Origin: Candidatus Cloacimonadota bacterium
GTDB taxonomy: Bacteria; Cloacimonadota; Cloacimonadia; Cloacimonadales; JAFGVF01
Length of the DNA stretch: 13,543 bases
Reading direction: 5' to 3'
Assembly (NCBI GenBank): GCA_016938155.1
Contig: JAFGVF010000270.1
Span: 1-13,543, forward strand
Below the pieces are notes generated by a model. The model made no database searches, was not told where the DNA came from, and was given only the letters and a program-made list of their open reading frames with translations. Made by a program: the position numbers and the translations under genes. Positions 6,362 to 13,533 of the stretch are shown in pieces. Within the stretch, counting starts at the first letter, position 1, and each line of letters starts with the position of its first letter.

Positions 6362-7294
6362 ATGAAGAAATTATTATCAATACTTATTATAATGGTTTTG
6401 CTCGCAGGCTGTGATTTAACCTCAGGTAAACGCTGGACGGAGCATAGAGTTGTTATTGCAGGTTCTCTCCCCGCAGGTGGTTATCTCGACACTGGTAATC
6501 CAATCCGAATCGGTAAGACTATCTCTGCTGATGGAGGTAATGTGAGTGACCTTTTTGACTTCGATGCTGTGGTTTATCTTAAAAATATGACAAGAGCCGA
6601 CTCTGTGCAACTTGCATTCTATGCAGACAATTCTGTTTTTGGTTTTATCGATTCCAATAATGAAATGAAAATACGATTCGGCGAAACATACCGAATTGAT
6701 GCAATAGTGGACGGGAATCATGTTTGGGCGGAGACAACCGTACCGGACAGTGTTTTCATAACAACCGATCCCCTGGGAAATGCTACCGGTACAAGAGGAT
6801 ATTCCACATCAAATACAGAACCGCTTCCGCAGATTGAGTTTGATACATGTAATGAGCAGTTTCCGGTTGAGGTTCTCTTTACAAACAACAAGAACTTCAA
6901 TATGCGATACAGATACTATTGTCTGGAAGATTTTTCCACGGATTTGGAATATACCACTGTTGTTTTGGGTATTGAGCATCCAACCTCAGATCAGGAAGAT
7001 GACTGGAATCCTGATTTTGGCGGAGGTATGAGAGAAAACAACTGGATAGCAAGATACCAACCAATCTTGAATCAGAATAACAGATGGTCGTTCAATGATG
7101 ATTATTACGCCAGCGGATTCTCTTTCTATGGTAAGTATTTGTTCGAAATCAAGATTATGGATGATAATTATTACAAATATCTCTCTTATCCTGAAGGATA
7201 TAGATTCGGTGGTGTGAATGGCGGATTGGGTTATTTAGGCTCAGATTATGCTGTTACATTTTATACCAATATTGTGAAGCAATATAGCAGATAA
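6362..7294 (+). CDS. DUF4249-like lipoprotein, partner of the TonB-dependent receptor
   Basis: This 310-aa lipoprotein has the lipobox LLAGC with lipidated Cys17 after a hydrophobic N-terminus (MKKLLSILIIMVLLAGC). The body fits DUF4249: an early RVVIAGSLPAGGYL strand, a DAVVYLKN segment, then GETYRIDAIVDGNHVWAETTVPDSV, the usual 'G-x-x-Y...A-x-T-x-x-P' closing of the first beta domain. A second, less conserved aromatic domain runs to the C-terminus. Such proteins are commonly encoded beside TonB-dependent receptors in the FCB group and are presumed to help capture ligand at the outer membrane; their biochemistry is unknown. Residue +2 is Asp, which in E. coli would favour inner-membrane retention, but that rule may not apply here. 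The ribosome binding site AGGAG overlaps the receptor stop codon, giving coupled translation. Confidence 0.65.
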   Translation: MKKLLSILIIMVLLAGCDLTSGKRWTEHRVVIAGSLPAGGYLDTGNPIRIGKTISADGGNVSDLFDFDAVVYLKNMTRADSVQLAFYADNSVFGFIDSNNEMKIRFGETYRIDAIVDGNHVWAETTVPDSVFITTDPLGNATGTRGYSTSNTEPLPQIEFDTCNEQFPVEVLFTNNKNFNMRYRYYCLEDFSTDLEYTTVVLGIEHPTSDQEDDWNPDFGGGMRENNWIARYQPILNQNNRWSFNDDYYASGFSFYGKYLFEIKIMDDNYYKYLSYPEGYRFGGVNGGLGYLGSDYAVTFYTNIVKQYSR

Positions 7295-7347
7295 CCCGAT
7301 TCTCATGGCTTGGATACTGCTAAGCAGATGCGGGGAAAAATAACAAT

Positions 7348-7370
7348 AAGGGTAGTCAACTGCTACCCTT
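7348..7370. terminator. Bidirectional intrinsic terminator between convergent genes
   Basis: AAGGGTAG (7348-7355) pairs perfectly with CTACCCTT (7363-7370) around a 7-nt loop. On the + strand it is followed by CTTTGATTCCTT and on the minus strand by ATTGTTATTTTT. It lies 53 nt after the lipoprotein stop and 19 nt from the potassium channel gene's stop, so it can terminate both converging transcripts. Confidence 0.8.
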
Positions 7371-7389
7371 CTTTGATTCCTTAATCAAT

Positions 7390-8712
7390 TTAAATTGCGA
7401 TATCTTCTATGCTTACTTCACTTCTGACCTTATAAAACACTGCCATTCCAAAGCTAAGAGGACCTAATCTGCCAATAAACATAAGTACTACAAAGATAAT
7501 CTTACCCAAAGGAGAAATCAGGCTTGTAATTCCGGTGCTTAACCCAACAGTGCCTAAGGCAGAACAAACTTCAAAAAAAAGTTCATTAAAACTGAAATTC
7601 GAGTCAGTAATCAAAACACCCCATAAACCAATTGCTAATATTGCGATATAAAAAGAAAAAGTACACATAGCATATACAACTCTTTCAAATGGGATTATTT
7701 TATTGAAGTACAGAATTCTTTTATCAACCCTGAAAGCACTTCGCACGATTGCGTAAATTGCACTAATACTTGTTGACTTAATACCTCCGCCGGTACCGGA
7801 GGGAGAAGCACCAATAATCATGAAGATGTTTATTAAGAAAAGTGAGCTCAAAGCAAGTTTACCGATTGGCACAGTATTGAATCCAACAGTGGTTATTGCT
7901 GACATAACTTGGAAAAAGGAAGCTAAAAGTCTTTCCCATGCAGGCATTTGGAATAAACTGCTTTCCGTGATAAAAACAAGACCGGTTCCAAAAAACAAGA
8001 CAAAAATCGTCATGCTCAAAATAATTCTACTTGTGAAAGTGATCCGTTTCTGCATTCCCTTTAATACTAACAACACATCAACAGCAACAATATAACCTAT
8101 TGCTCCCAATAAACTTAGAGCTGAAACTACTGTATTTAAATAAATGCTGTGAGAATAAGATTCTAAACTATTATTATAAAGGCTGAAACCTGCTGTACAG
8201 AAAGAAGATACACTGTGAAAAATCGCATTCCAAACAGGATTCAAACTTGCGTCTTTCTTAAAAGCAAAAAACAACAAAATTGCTCCGATAGCCTCTACAG
8301 AAAGCGTATAAATAACGATACTTTTCACAAATTTCTTAATGCTATAATGTCCGGGTAACTCAAATGAAGAACCTAAGACACTTTCTCGTAAAGTTGACAT
8401 TGTATTTTTTCTCATTAAGACAACAAATGAGCCAAAAGTCATATAACCTATACCACCTAACTGGATTAGGGCTAATATAATGATTTCACCGATTATCGTG
8501 AAGCTGTCATGAACAGAAACAGGGGACAATCCTGTAGTAGAAACAGCTGAAGCCGAGACAAATAATGAATCAAGAAAAGTTACCTTTATTTTCTGAAAGA
8601 ACGGAAGCGACAATAAAAACCAACCTAAACTGATATATAATAAATAGCCCCAAAAAAGAATTTTGGGAGGCTCTAATTGATACACAAAGCTAAATCTCTT
8701 CATTTTCTTCAT
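7390..8712 (-). CDS. ktrB: KtrB/TrkH-type potassium uptake channel subunit
   Basis: This 440-aa integral inner-membrane protein of the TrkH/HKT/KtrB superfamily conducts K+ (or Na+-coupled K+) inward. The four pore loops each carry the filter glycine: STTGLS (G61), CTAGFS (G175), TTVGFN (G277) and GTVGLS (G390). The glycine-rich intramembrane gate loop (SPSGTGGGIKS, about 303-313) and the conserved GRLGPL motif with R415 are present. The length is that of KtrB (about 440-450) rather than TrkH (about 480). The ATG at 8710-8712 follows GAGGAG (8724-8719) at a 6-nt spacing; a TTG two codons upstream is less likely. Such channels need a cytosolic RCK-domain partner (KtrA/TrkA), but none is encoded in this window, so it must lie elsewhere. 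The gene stands alone, with its own terminator. Confidence 0.92.
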   Translation of the reverse strand: MKKMKRFSFVYQLEPPKILFWGYLLYISLGWFLLSLPFFQKIKVTFLDSLFVSASAVSTTGLSPVSVHDSFTIIGEIIILALIQLGGIGYMTFGSFVVLMRKNTMSTLRESVLGSSFELPGHYSIKKFVKSIVIYTLSVEAIGAILLFFAFKKDASLNPVWNAIFHSVSSFCTAGFSLYNNSLESYSHSIYLNTVVSALSLLGAIGYIVAVDVLLVLKGMQKRITFTSRIILSMTIFVLFFGTGLVFITESSLFQMPAWERLLASFFQVMSAITTVGFNTVPIGKLALSSLFLINIFMIIGASPSGTGGGIKSTSISAIYAIVRSAFRVDKRILYFNKIIPFERVVYAMCTFSFYIAILAIGLWGVLITDSNFSFNELFFEVCSALGTVGLSTGITSLISPLGKIIFVVLMFIGRLGPLSFGMAVFYKVRSEVSIEDIAI

Positions 8713-8761
8713 AATCAACTCCTCTTTTTTAAAAAGAAATATTTAACTGTTATCGTCAAGA

Positions 8762-8789
8762 AATATATCATCGAGATTGTATTTGCAAA
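8762..8789 (-). promoter_or_regulatory. Candidate promoter of the potassium channel gene
   Basis: On the minus strand, TTTGCA (8789-8784) and TATATT (8767-8762) are separated by 16 bp. The -10 matches 5/6 and the -35 matches 4/6 of the sigma-70-type consensus. Transcription would begin about 45 nt upstream of the ATG at 8712. This is a pattern match only. Confidence 0.35.
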
Positions 8790-9087
8790 ACAGGAATTGT
8801 TCATTTTTTTTCGCAGATTATTCAATCAATATTCTCATGTATAGGAAAGCAGAGTTAAAGTTTTTCCTTGCTTTGTAGAATCCTTTCAACCTCTCTCTTC
8901 GGACCCTCTTACGCATTTGTTCAAGATATCTGCAAGAAGTTCGCAGGAGCAACCCAACAGGAAAGTGGGTTCCCTAATTAATATGGACAGAGAACACCAA
9001 AGTTGCTAAAATTCTTAATAAAATATGGGAATTGGGGTGAAAAAGCTTAATGCTTTAACTTATAAAAAAACGCAATTTGTTGCTTCT
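8790..9087. other. Intergenic stretch between dprA and the potassium channel gene, no gene seen
   Basis: No supported open frame lies here on either strand. It holds a 6-bp stem (AACCCA 8951-8956 / TGGGTT 8966-8971, 9-nt loop) and a pyrimidine-rich tract around 8870-8910. The weak terminator-like hairpin near 9042-9056 is listed separately. The remainder is featureless AT-rich sequence. Confidence 0.5.
9040..9056 (-). terminator. Weak terminator candidate after dprA
   Basis: On the minus strand AAAGC, a 5-nt loop (ATTAA) and GCTTT are followed directly by TT, giving a run of five T's that partly overlaps the stem. It sits about 32 nt beyond the dprA stop. The 5-bp AT-rich stem is weak, so termination here would be inefficient at best. 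Confidence 0.3.
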
Positions 9088-10167
9088 CTACAGAATAGCC
9101 GTGTATCTACCGCCTGCAATCCGCCTGATTAATCCATCCATTTCAAGTTCAAGGAGATTGGCAGCAAGTTCGCCAAAGTTTTGATTAGTAACTTCGATAA
9201 GAGTATCCATATCGAGAGGTTCTGCTGACTGGGCAATAAGAGCATAGAGAGGATTATTTTCCATTGCATTGGGTATGTTCTGACTCATTTCAGGATGTAT
9301 TTCAATCCCCAACTCCTCAAGAACAGATTGTGGCGAAAGAGCAGGAATTGCCCCCTGAGCGATGAGTTTATTTGGAGCTTTGGAATTATCTCTTGTGATA
9401 TCACCCGGTACTGCAAAGAGTAGCCTGTCCTGTTCAAGGGCAAATCTCGCAGTAATCAAGGCACCGCTTTTTTCACCACCCTCAACCATGATAACAGCCT
9501 TGGAAATACCGCTGATGATTCTATTTCTTTCGGGAAAATGCCAGCGTTCCACCTTTTGACCCGGAGGGTATTCAGAGAGAAGCAATCCCGTTTCTGCAAT
9601 CTTATCGGCTAAATCACGGTTGCTGTCCGGATAAACCTTATCTAAAGCCCCCGGAAGAATGGCAATTGTTTTGCCTTCGGAATTGAGAGTGCATCGATGA
9701 GCCTCTGCATCTACTCCGAAGCTTAATCCACTGACAATTGAGAGGTCATGTTCCACAAACTCTTTGACGAATGAATTCACCACCCGAACACCATAATTAC
9801 TGATTTTTCGTGTTCCAATGATCGCAACCGCGTTGCTCGAAATGTCGAGATCCCCGCGATAGAATAGAAACAAAGGAGGACAGTAAACACTTTTCAGCTG
9901 AAGGGGGTATTTCTCATCAAGAAGCGATATGAACTTAATATCAGTTAAAGAGAAGGCTTTGTCGATATGTGTATCAAAACTTAAATCCGCATTCTCCCAT
10001 TCCTGTGCAACTTTGCGTGGGATGAATCCAGATTCCTTTAGGTCGAGATGGGGTTTACCGATAAAATTTGCAGGTTCACCCCACTTCTCAATTATTCTAT
10101 GTTTATCAATGAGCCGGACTCTTTTATCATCCCGAAAGATAAGCCAGGCTTTGATTTGTTCAATCAT
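9088..10167 (-). CDS. dprA: DNA-processing protein DprA
   Basis: This 359-aa cytoplasmic protein binds incoming single-stranded DNA during natural transformation and loads RecA on it. The N-terminal helical part (about 1-70) is followed by the DprA Rossmann-like core: AIIGTRK (115-121), SGLSFGVDAEAHR (146-158), LPGALDKVYP (171-180), LLSEYPPG (196-203), FPERNRIISGIS (211-222) and GGEKSGALITARFALEQ (230-246), then FAVPGD and PNKLIAQGA. A C-terminal winged-helix (DML1-like) domain covers about 305-359. The length is typical. ATG 10167 lies 1 nt after the obg stop codon (TAATATG), and no good Shine-Dalgarno precedes it, so translation probably depends on ribosomes finishing obg. DprA occurs widely even in species not known to be competent, and no other competence gene is in this window. 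Confidence 0.95.
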   Translation of the reverse strand: MIEQIKAWLIFRDDKRVRLIDKHRIIEKWGEPANFIGKPHLDLKESGFIPRKVAQEWENADLSFDTHIDKAFSLTDIKFISLLDEKYPLQLKSVYCPPLFLFYRGDLDISSNAVAIIGTRKISNYGVRVVNSFVKEFVEHDLSIVSGLSFGVDAEAHRCTLNSEGKTIAILPGALDKVYPDSNRDLADKIAETGLLLSEYPPGQKVERWHFPERNRIISGISKAVIMVEGGEKSGALITARFALEQDRLLFAVPGDITRDNSKAPNKLIAQGAIPALSPQSVLEELGIEIHPEMSQNIPNAMENNPLYALIAQSAEPLDMDTLIEVTNQNFGELAANLLELEMDGLIRRIAGGRYTAIL

Positions 10168-10168
10168 A

Positions 10169-11170
10169 TTAAGTGATTAAAGCAAACAACTTCTGCTTTA
10201 ACTGCATCAGGTTTTTTGATGCCACAGATGAGATAGCAATAATCTCTTCGTGCATCTGTTCAGCAAAGGCGTCTCTTAGCTCCACAAGCTTTCCTTCCAA
10301 ATCCTCTTCCGGGATAGTATCAATCTTACTCATAACGATTAAGTGGGGTTTTTTATCAAGATAGTCGTCATAGCTGTGCAGCTCATTTTTGAGAATCTGA
10401 TAATCGTGAAGAGGATCAGGTGAGTTAATATCTAAAAGGAACAAGAGCACTTTCGTTCTTTGGATATGTTGCAGGAATTGAATTCCAAGACCCTTGCCCA
10501 TGTGAGCACCTTCGATAATTCCGGGAATATCAGCCATTACAAAACTTTCATATTCACTAACGGAAATAACACCTAATGAAGGCTCAAGAGTCGTGAATTC
10601 ATAATCCGCAATCTTTGGTCTGGCAGCTGAAACAGCACTTAGGAGTGTCGATTTCCCCGCATTTGGAAACCCGACTAATCCAACATCCGCCATTAGCTTC
10701 AACACGAGTTCAAGTGATTTCTGTTCTCCTGGTCTTCCGGGAGTCGCTTTACGGGGAGCTCTGTGCGTAGCAGTTGCAAAATTGGAATTACCTTTCCCCC
10801 CTCGTCCACCTTTTGCAATTACAATCTCCTGCCCGATTTCTGTGATGTCGGCTATTTTAACTCTTCCTTCGTCTGTAATCTCATATACTTCAGTTCCAAC
10901 GGGTACAAATACATATTCATTCTTACCGCTTTTACCGGTTCTGTTGCCTCCATCTCCATAAATTCCGTCATCTGCCTTTATGGTTTGGATATGACGATAA
11001 TTAATAAGGGTATTCATATTGCCTTTTCCGATAATAATTACATTCCCTCCATGTCCTCCGTCTCCACCGTCAGGTCCACCTTTAGTGATAAACTTTTCTC
11101 TTCGGAAACTGACACATCCGTCACCGCCCGAGCCTGCTTCCACTCTAATTTTCGCATGGTCTATAAACAT
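10169..11170 (-). CDS. obg: Obg/CgtA GTPase (ribosome-associated)
   Basis: This 333-aa essential GTPase acts in late 50S assembly and stress signalling. The glycine-rich Obg fold occupies residues 1-158 (EAGSGGDGCVSFRREKF, GGPDGGDGGHGGNV, GGRGGKGN). The G domain follows: G1 GFPNAGKST (167-175), G2 YEFTT (190-194), G3 DIPG (214-217), G4 SKID (281-284, where NKxD is the usual form) and G5 SSVA (314-317). It ends right after the G domain, so the C-terminal OCT domain of longer Obg proteins is absent, as in many bacteria. ATG 11170 is preceded by AAAGGA (11182-11177) at a 6-nt spacing and by a good promoter further upstream. It is the first gene of an operon with dprA, which starts 1 nt after its stop codon. 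Confidence 0.96.
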   Translation of the reverse strand: MFIDHAKIRVEAGSGGDGCVSFRREKFITKGGPDGGDGGHGGNVIIIGKGNMNTLINYRHIQTIKADDGIYGDGGNRTGKSGKNEYVFVPVGTEVYEITDEGRVKIADITEIGQEIVIAKGGRGGKGNSNFATATHRAPRKATPGRPGEQKSLELVLKLMADVGLVGFPNAGKSTLLSAVSAARPKIADYEFTTLEPSLGVISVSEYESFVMADIPGIIEGAHMGKGLGIQFLQHIQRTKVLLFLLDINSPDPLHDYQILKNELHSYDDYLDKKPHLIVMSKIDTIPEEDLEGKLVELRDAFAEQMHEEIIAISSVASKNLMQLKQKLFALIT

Positions 11171-11211
11171 TCTTTATCCTTTATAATTGCTGATATAATT
11201 CAACTAATACG

Positions 11212-11239
11212 AATATACAATCTACACTTGCTTAGTCAA
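11212..11239 (-). promoter_or_regulatory. Candidate sigma-70-type promoter of obg-dprA
   Basis: On the minus strand TTGACT (11239-11234) and TATATT (11217-11212) are each 5/6 matches to consensus and lie 16 bp apart. The predicted start near 11205 leaves a leader of about 35 nt before the obg ATG at 11170. This is the best promoter match in the window. Confidence 0.55.
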
Positions 11240-11271
11240 TTGTAAATTTTCATTGACGCTAAATCAAGCCT

Positions 11272-11303
11272 TATTCAAATAAAGATATCAATTAGTTTGA
11301 ATA
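11272..11303. repeat. 8-bp inverted repeat in the obg / L,D-transpeptidase divergent region
   Basis: TATTCAAA (11272-11279) and TTTGAATA (11296-11303) are exact reverse complements separated by 16 nt, ending 10 nt before the ATG of the L,D-transpeptidase gene. It could form a leader hairpin close to the ribosome binding region or be a dyad operator. Its AT-rich arms make either reading tentative. Confidence 0.45.
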
Positions 11304-11313
11304 GAGATAGTTA

Positions 11314-11958
11314 ATGAAATATAGATATATATGGGCACTGCTTCTTCTTATGTTTCTGGCAGCTTGTTCCGTTAATAAAACAGAAGAAATTGTTCCTGTT
11401 CAGATGATCAAGGAACAGAATGAGAGAAAAATGGAGATTTCGTTTCCTAAGAAAGATGGTGCTTTGTTGAAGAAAGAGGAGATAACTCCTCGCATCAAAA
11501 CTCTTGCTCTTGAGGAGAAGGGTGACTACCTACTTGTTATAAAACACCTTTTCAAGCTCTTTCATTATCAAGATGGAAAGCAGATTGCTGAGTACTTTGT
11601 GGCAATCGGTTTGAATCCGGGCGATAAAGAAGAGGTTGGTGATTTTCGTACCCCATTAGGATTGTTTCCTGTCGTAAAAATAGAGGACTCTTCCAACTGG
11701 GAGCATGATTTCAGTGATGGTAAAGGTTCAATCAAAAATGCCTATGGACCATGGTTTATCCGGCTTCTGACAAATGAGAAGACTACCATCAGCGGTAAGA
11801 AGTGGACAGGAATTGGAATTCACGGGACACATAATCCCAATTCAATTGGGAAAAGAGCTACTGAGGGTTGCATCCGATTAAGAAATGAAGACCTGGTTAA
11901 ACTCGTTCAGTCCCTTCCTGAAAACGGACAAAGAACTCTCGTTGAGATTGTAGAATAA
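11314..11958 (+). CDS. L,D-transpeptidase (YkuD domain) lipoprotein
   Basis: This 214-aa envelope protein has a signal peptide and lipobox (LAAC, lipidated Cys18; Ser at +2 suits outer-membrane sorting). A charged linker follows (about 22-60), then a YkuD catalytic domain (about 72-213). The active-site block is intact: YGPWFIRL (144-151), GIGIHGTH (166-173) and TEGCIRLRN (183-191), with His170 and nucleophile Cys186. The residue before GC is Glu, where many family members have His (SHGC). Such enzymes form 3-3 cross-links in peptidoglycan or attach proteins to it; which one cannot be told. The gene is divergent from obg. Its ribosome binding site (AGAGATAG, 11303-11310) is weak and close to the ATG. 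Its end lies 5 nt from the convergent alkaline phosphatase gene. Confidence 0.88.
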   Translation: MKYRYIWALLLLMFLAACSVNKTEEIVPVQMIKEQNERKMEISFPKKDGALLKKEEITPRIKTLALEEKGDYLLVIKHLFKLFHYQDGKQIAEYFVAIGLNPGDKEEVGDFRTPLGLFPVVKIEDSSNWEHDFSDGKGSIKNAYGPWFIRLLTNEKTTISGKKWTGIGIHGTHNPNSIGKRATEGCIRLRNEDLVKLVQSLPENGQRTLVEIVE

Positions 11959-11963
11959 AGATA

Positions 11964-13280
11964 TTATTTCTCCCAGAGTTTATTCAACACTTTTCCCATT
12001 TCTGCATTATCAAGATATTTCCCTCTTACAGGGTCTTTCTCATCAGCTTCTTTTTTAAAGAGCTTTGCGTCTGCTCCTTTAGCATAAAAAGGTACCAACG
12101 AGTTAGTGTGGTCTCCACTGTTAAACACAAATCCCGGTAAAACACCTTTGCCTTTGTTGACAATTGGCTGAAAGTACTTATTGTCCTCTGTTCCCTCCCC
12201 CCATATACATCCGGTCTCATGATCGGCAGTAACGATTACAAGGGTTTCTTTCCAATTGCTGTTCTTTTCTACCCATTCACTGATAAACCTAATTGTCTCG
12301 TTAAAAGAAAGCATCTCTTCAATCAATCTACCTGGTTCATTTTCATGAGCTGCAGGGTCGATAGCTCCTCCCTCCACAAGCAGAAAAAAGCCTTCAGGGT
12401 TATTATCAAGAACATTCAAGGCAACAGCTGTCATCTCAGAAAGTGAAGGTATATTTTCATCTAAAGGAACAACAAACGGGAGTGCTTTAGTATCCCCGTC
12501 ACGGGATTGTTGACCATATTTCACTGATTCGTTTACCCCCAATAATCTTTTAGGAGTATCTCCCACGGCATACTTAAGAAAATCATCTTTTACAGTTATA
12601 AAAGTCCATGGATCAGGTACTGAATCTCCGTCAATATCCATTACTGTCTGCTCATTGAAAGTGGTTTCCTTTTTCGGTAACCATTTCCAGAACTCCTCAG
12701 GTCCAATATATTTGTATTTATTGCTTTTACGGGAATCCGGATTACCTCCTCCGATGGCAACTGATAAACAAGTATTAAAGACAATTTCCTGGGCAATTTC
12801 CTGATAACTGTTTCTTGATTCAGCATGAATGGTGAACCCTGCCGGAGTGGCATGAGTATAAGGTACCGTTGTTACAATACCTGCACTTTTGGAGAGCTTA
12901 ATTGCCTTCTCGGTTAAATTTTCTATTTTCTCACCGGACTCACTTGTGCCCAGTATACCATTCTTTGTTTTTACACCTGTTGCCATGGCTGTTGCGGAGG
13001 CAGCTGAATCTGTAAAACCTGATTTTATATATTTATAGTCATTCCAGGCTTTTCCCTGTTGGTAGTCACCATTATTCAATGACCATGTACTCATGGCAAG
13101 TTTTACCGGAAACTGCTCATACACTTGCATTCCTTCTTTGCCGTACTCATAAAAATTACTTATTGTAACATCATTGAAGCCCATACCGTCGCCAATGCAA
13201 ACAATGATATTTTTCGGTTTGGCTGAAAGCATCAGGATAAACAAACTGAATATAATTATAACTACTGTTCTATTCCTCAT
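11964..13280 (-). CDS. Alkaline phosphatase (PhoA family), periplasmic
   Basis: This 438-aa exported phosphomonoesterase has a signal peptide (about 1-20, ending LSA) and is then a complete alkaline phosphatase. Visible active-site positions are D31 (IGDGMG), nucleophile S92 (TDSAAS), H143 and T145 (THATPAGF), R156 (AESRNSYQ), E303, D308 and H312 (EGGAIDPAAH), D353 and H354 (TADHETG), and H391 (GDHTNS). Compared with E. coli PhoA, H143 replaces D153, as in many non-enterobacterial enzymes, and P309 takes the place of K328. An acidic DIDGDSVPD loop (215-223) in the crown region resembles a calcium-binding motif. ATG 13280 is preceded by GAGGT (13291-13287) at a 6-nt spacing. It frees phosphate from organic esters. 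No pho-box could be recognised, and no phosphate-transport gene is adjacent. Confidence 0.93.
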   Translation of the reverse strand: MRNRTVVIIIFSLFILMLSAKPKNIIVCIGDGMGFNDVTISNFYEYGKEGMQVYEQFPVKLAMSTWSLNNGDYQQGKAWNDYKYIKSGFTDSAASATAMATGVKTKNGILGTSESGEKIENLTEKAIKLSKSAGIVTTVPYTHATPAGFTIHAESRNSYQEIAQEIVFNTCLSVAIGGGNPDSRKSNKYKYIGPEEFWKWLPKKETTFNEQTVMDIDGDSVPDPWTFITVKDDFLKYAVGDTPKRLLGVNESVKYGQQSRDGDTKALPFVVPLDENIPSLSEMTAVALNVLDNNPEGFFLLVEGGAIDPAAHENEPGRLIEEMLSFNETIRFISEWVEKNSNWKETLVIVTADHETGCIWGEGTEDNKYFQPIVNKGKGVLPGFVFNSGDHTNSLVPFYAKGADAKLFKKEADEKDPVRGKYLDNAEMGKVLNKLWEK

Positions 13281-13533
13281 TTAGATACCTCAATTCTTTT
13301 ATCTTCGCAATTAGAATGAAACAGTAAATTTCGGCAATCTTTCTTTTCTTTCACAGTACTAAGTATAAGTAACAGGAGGATAAAATATTGCTACGGCATT
13401 GATGAAGTATTATGAATAAGTTGATTATAATTTGCCTATCACGAATCAATTACTTACTTGCTTTCCAATTTTTTTGTTGCCAAGAAAAAACAATGAATCT
13501 ATTATTGAATTAGTTCTTGTACAAGGAGGAACA
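13281..13533. other. Divergent intergenic region upstream of the phosphatase and the next gene
   Basis: No gene is seen. A perfect TATAAT hexamer lies at 13426-13431 on the + strand without a good -35, and AGTATA (13362-13367, TATACT on the minus strand) is a weak -10 candidate for the phosphatase. AGGAGG at 13375-13380 leads only into a few codons before a stop. The palindrome CTTGTACAAG (13516-13525) overlaps the next gene's ribosome binding site. Confidence 0.4.

Noticed and set aside
10763..11245. 160-codon + strand ORF opposite obg
   Set aside because: It is antisense to the glycine-rich N-terminal domain of obg, whose codon bias leaves the opposite strand open. There is no ribosome binding site or domain.
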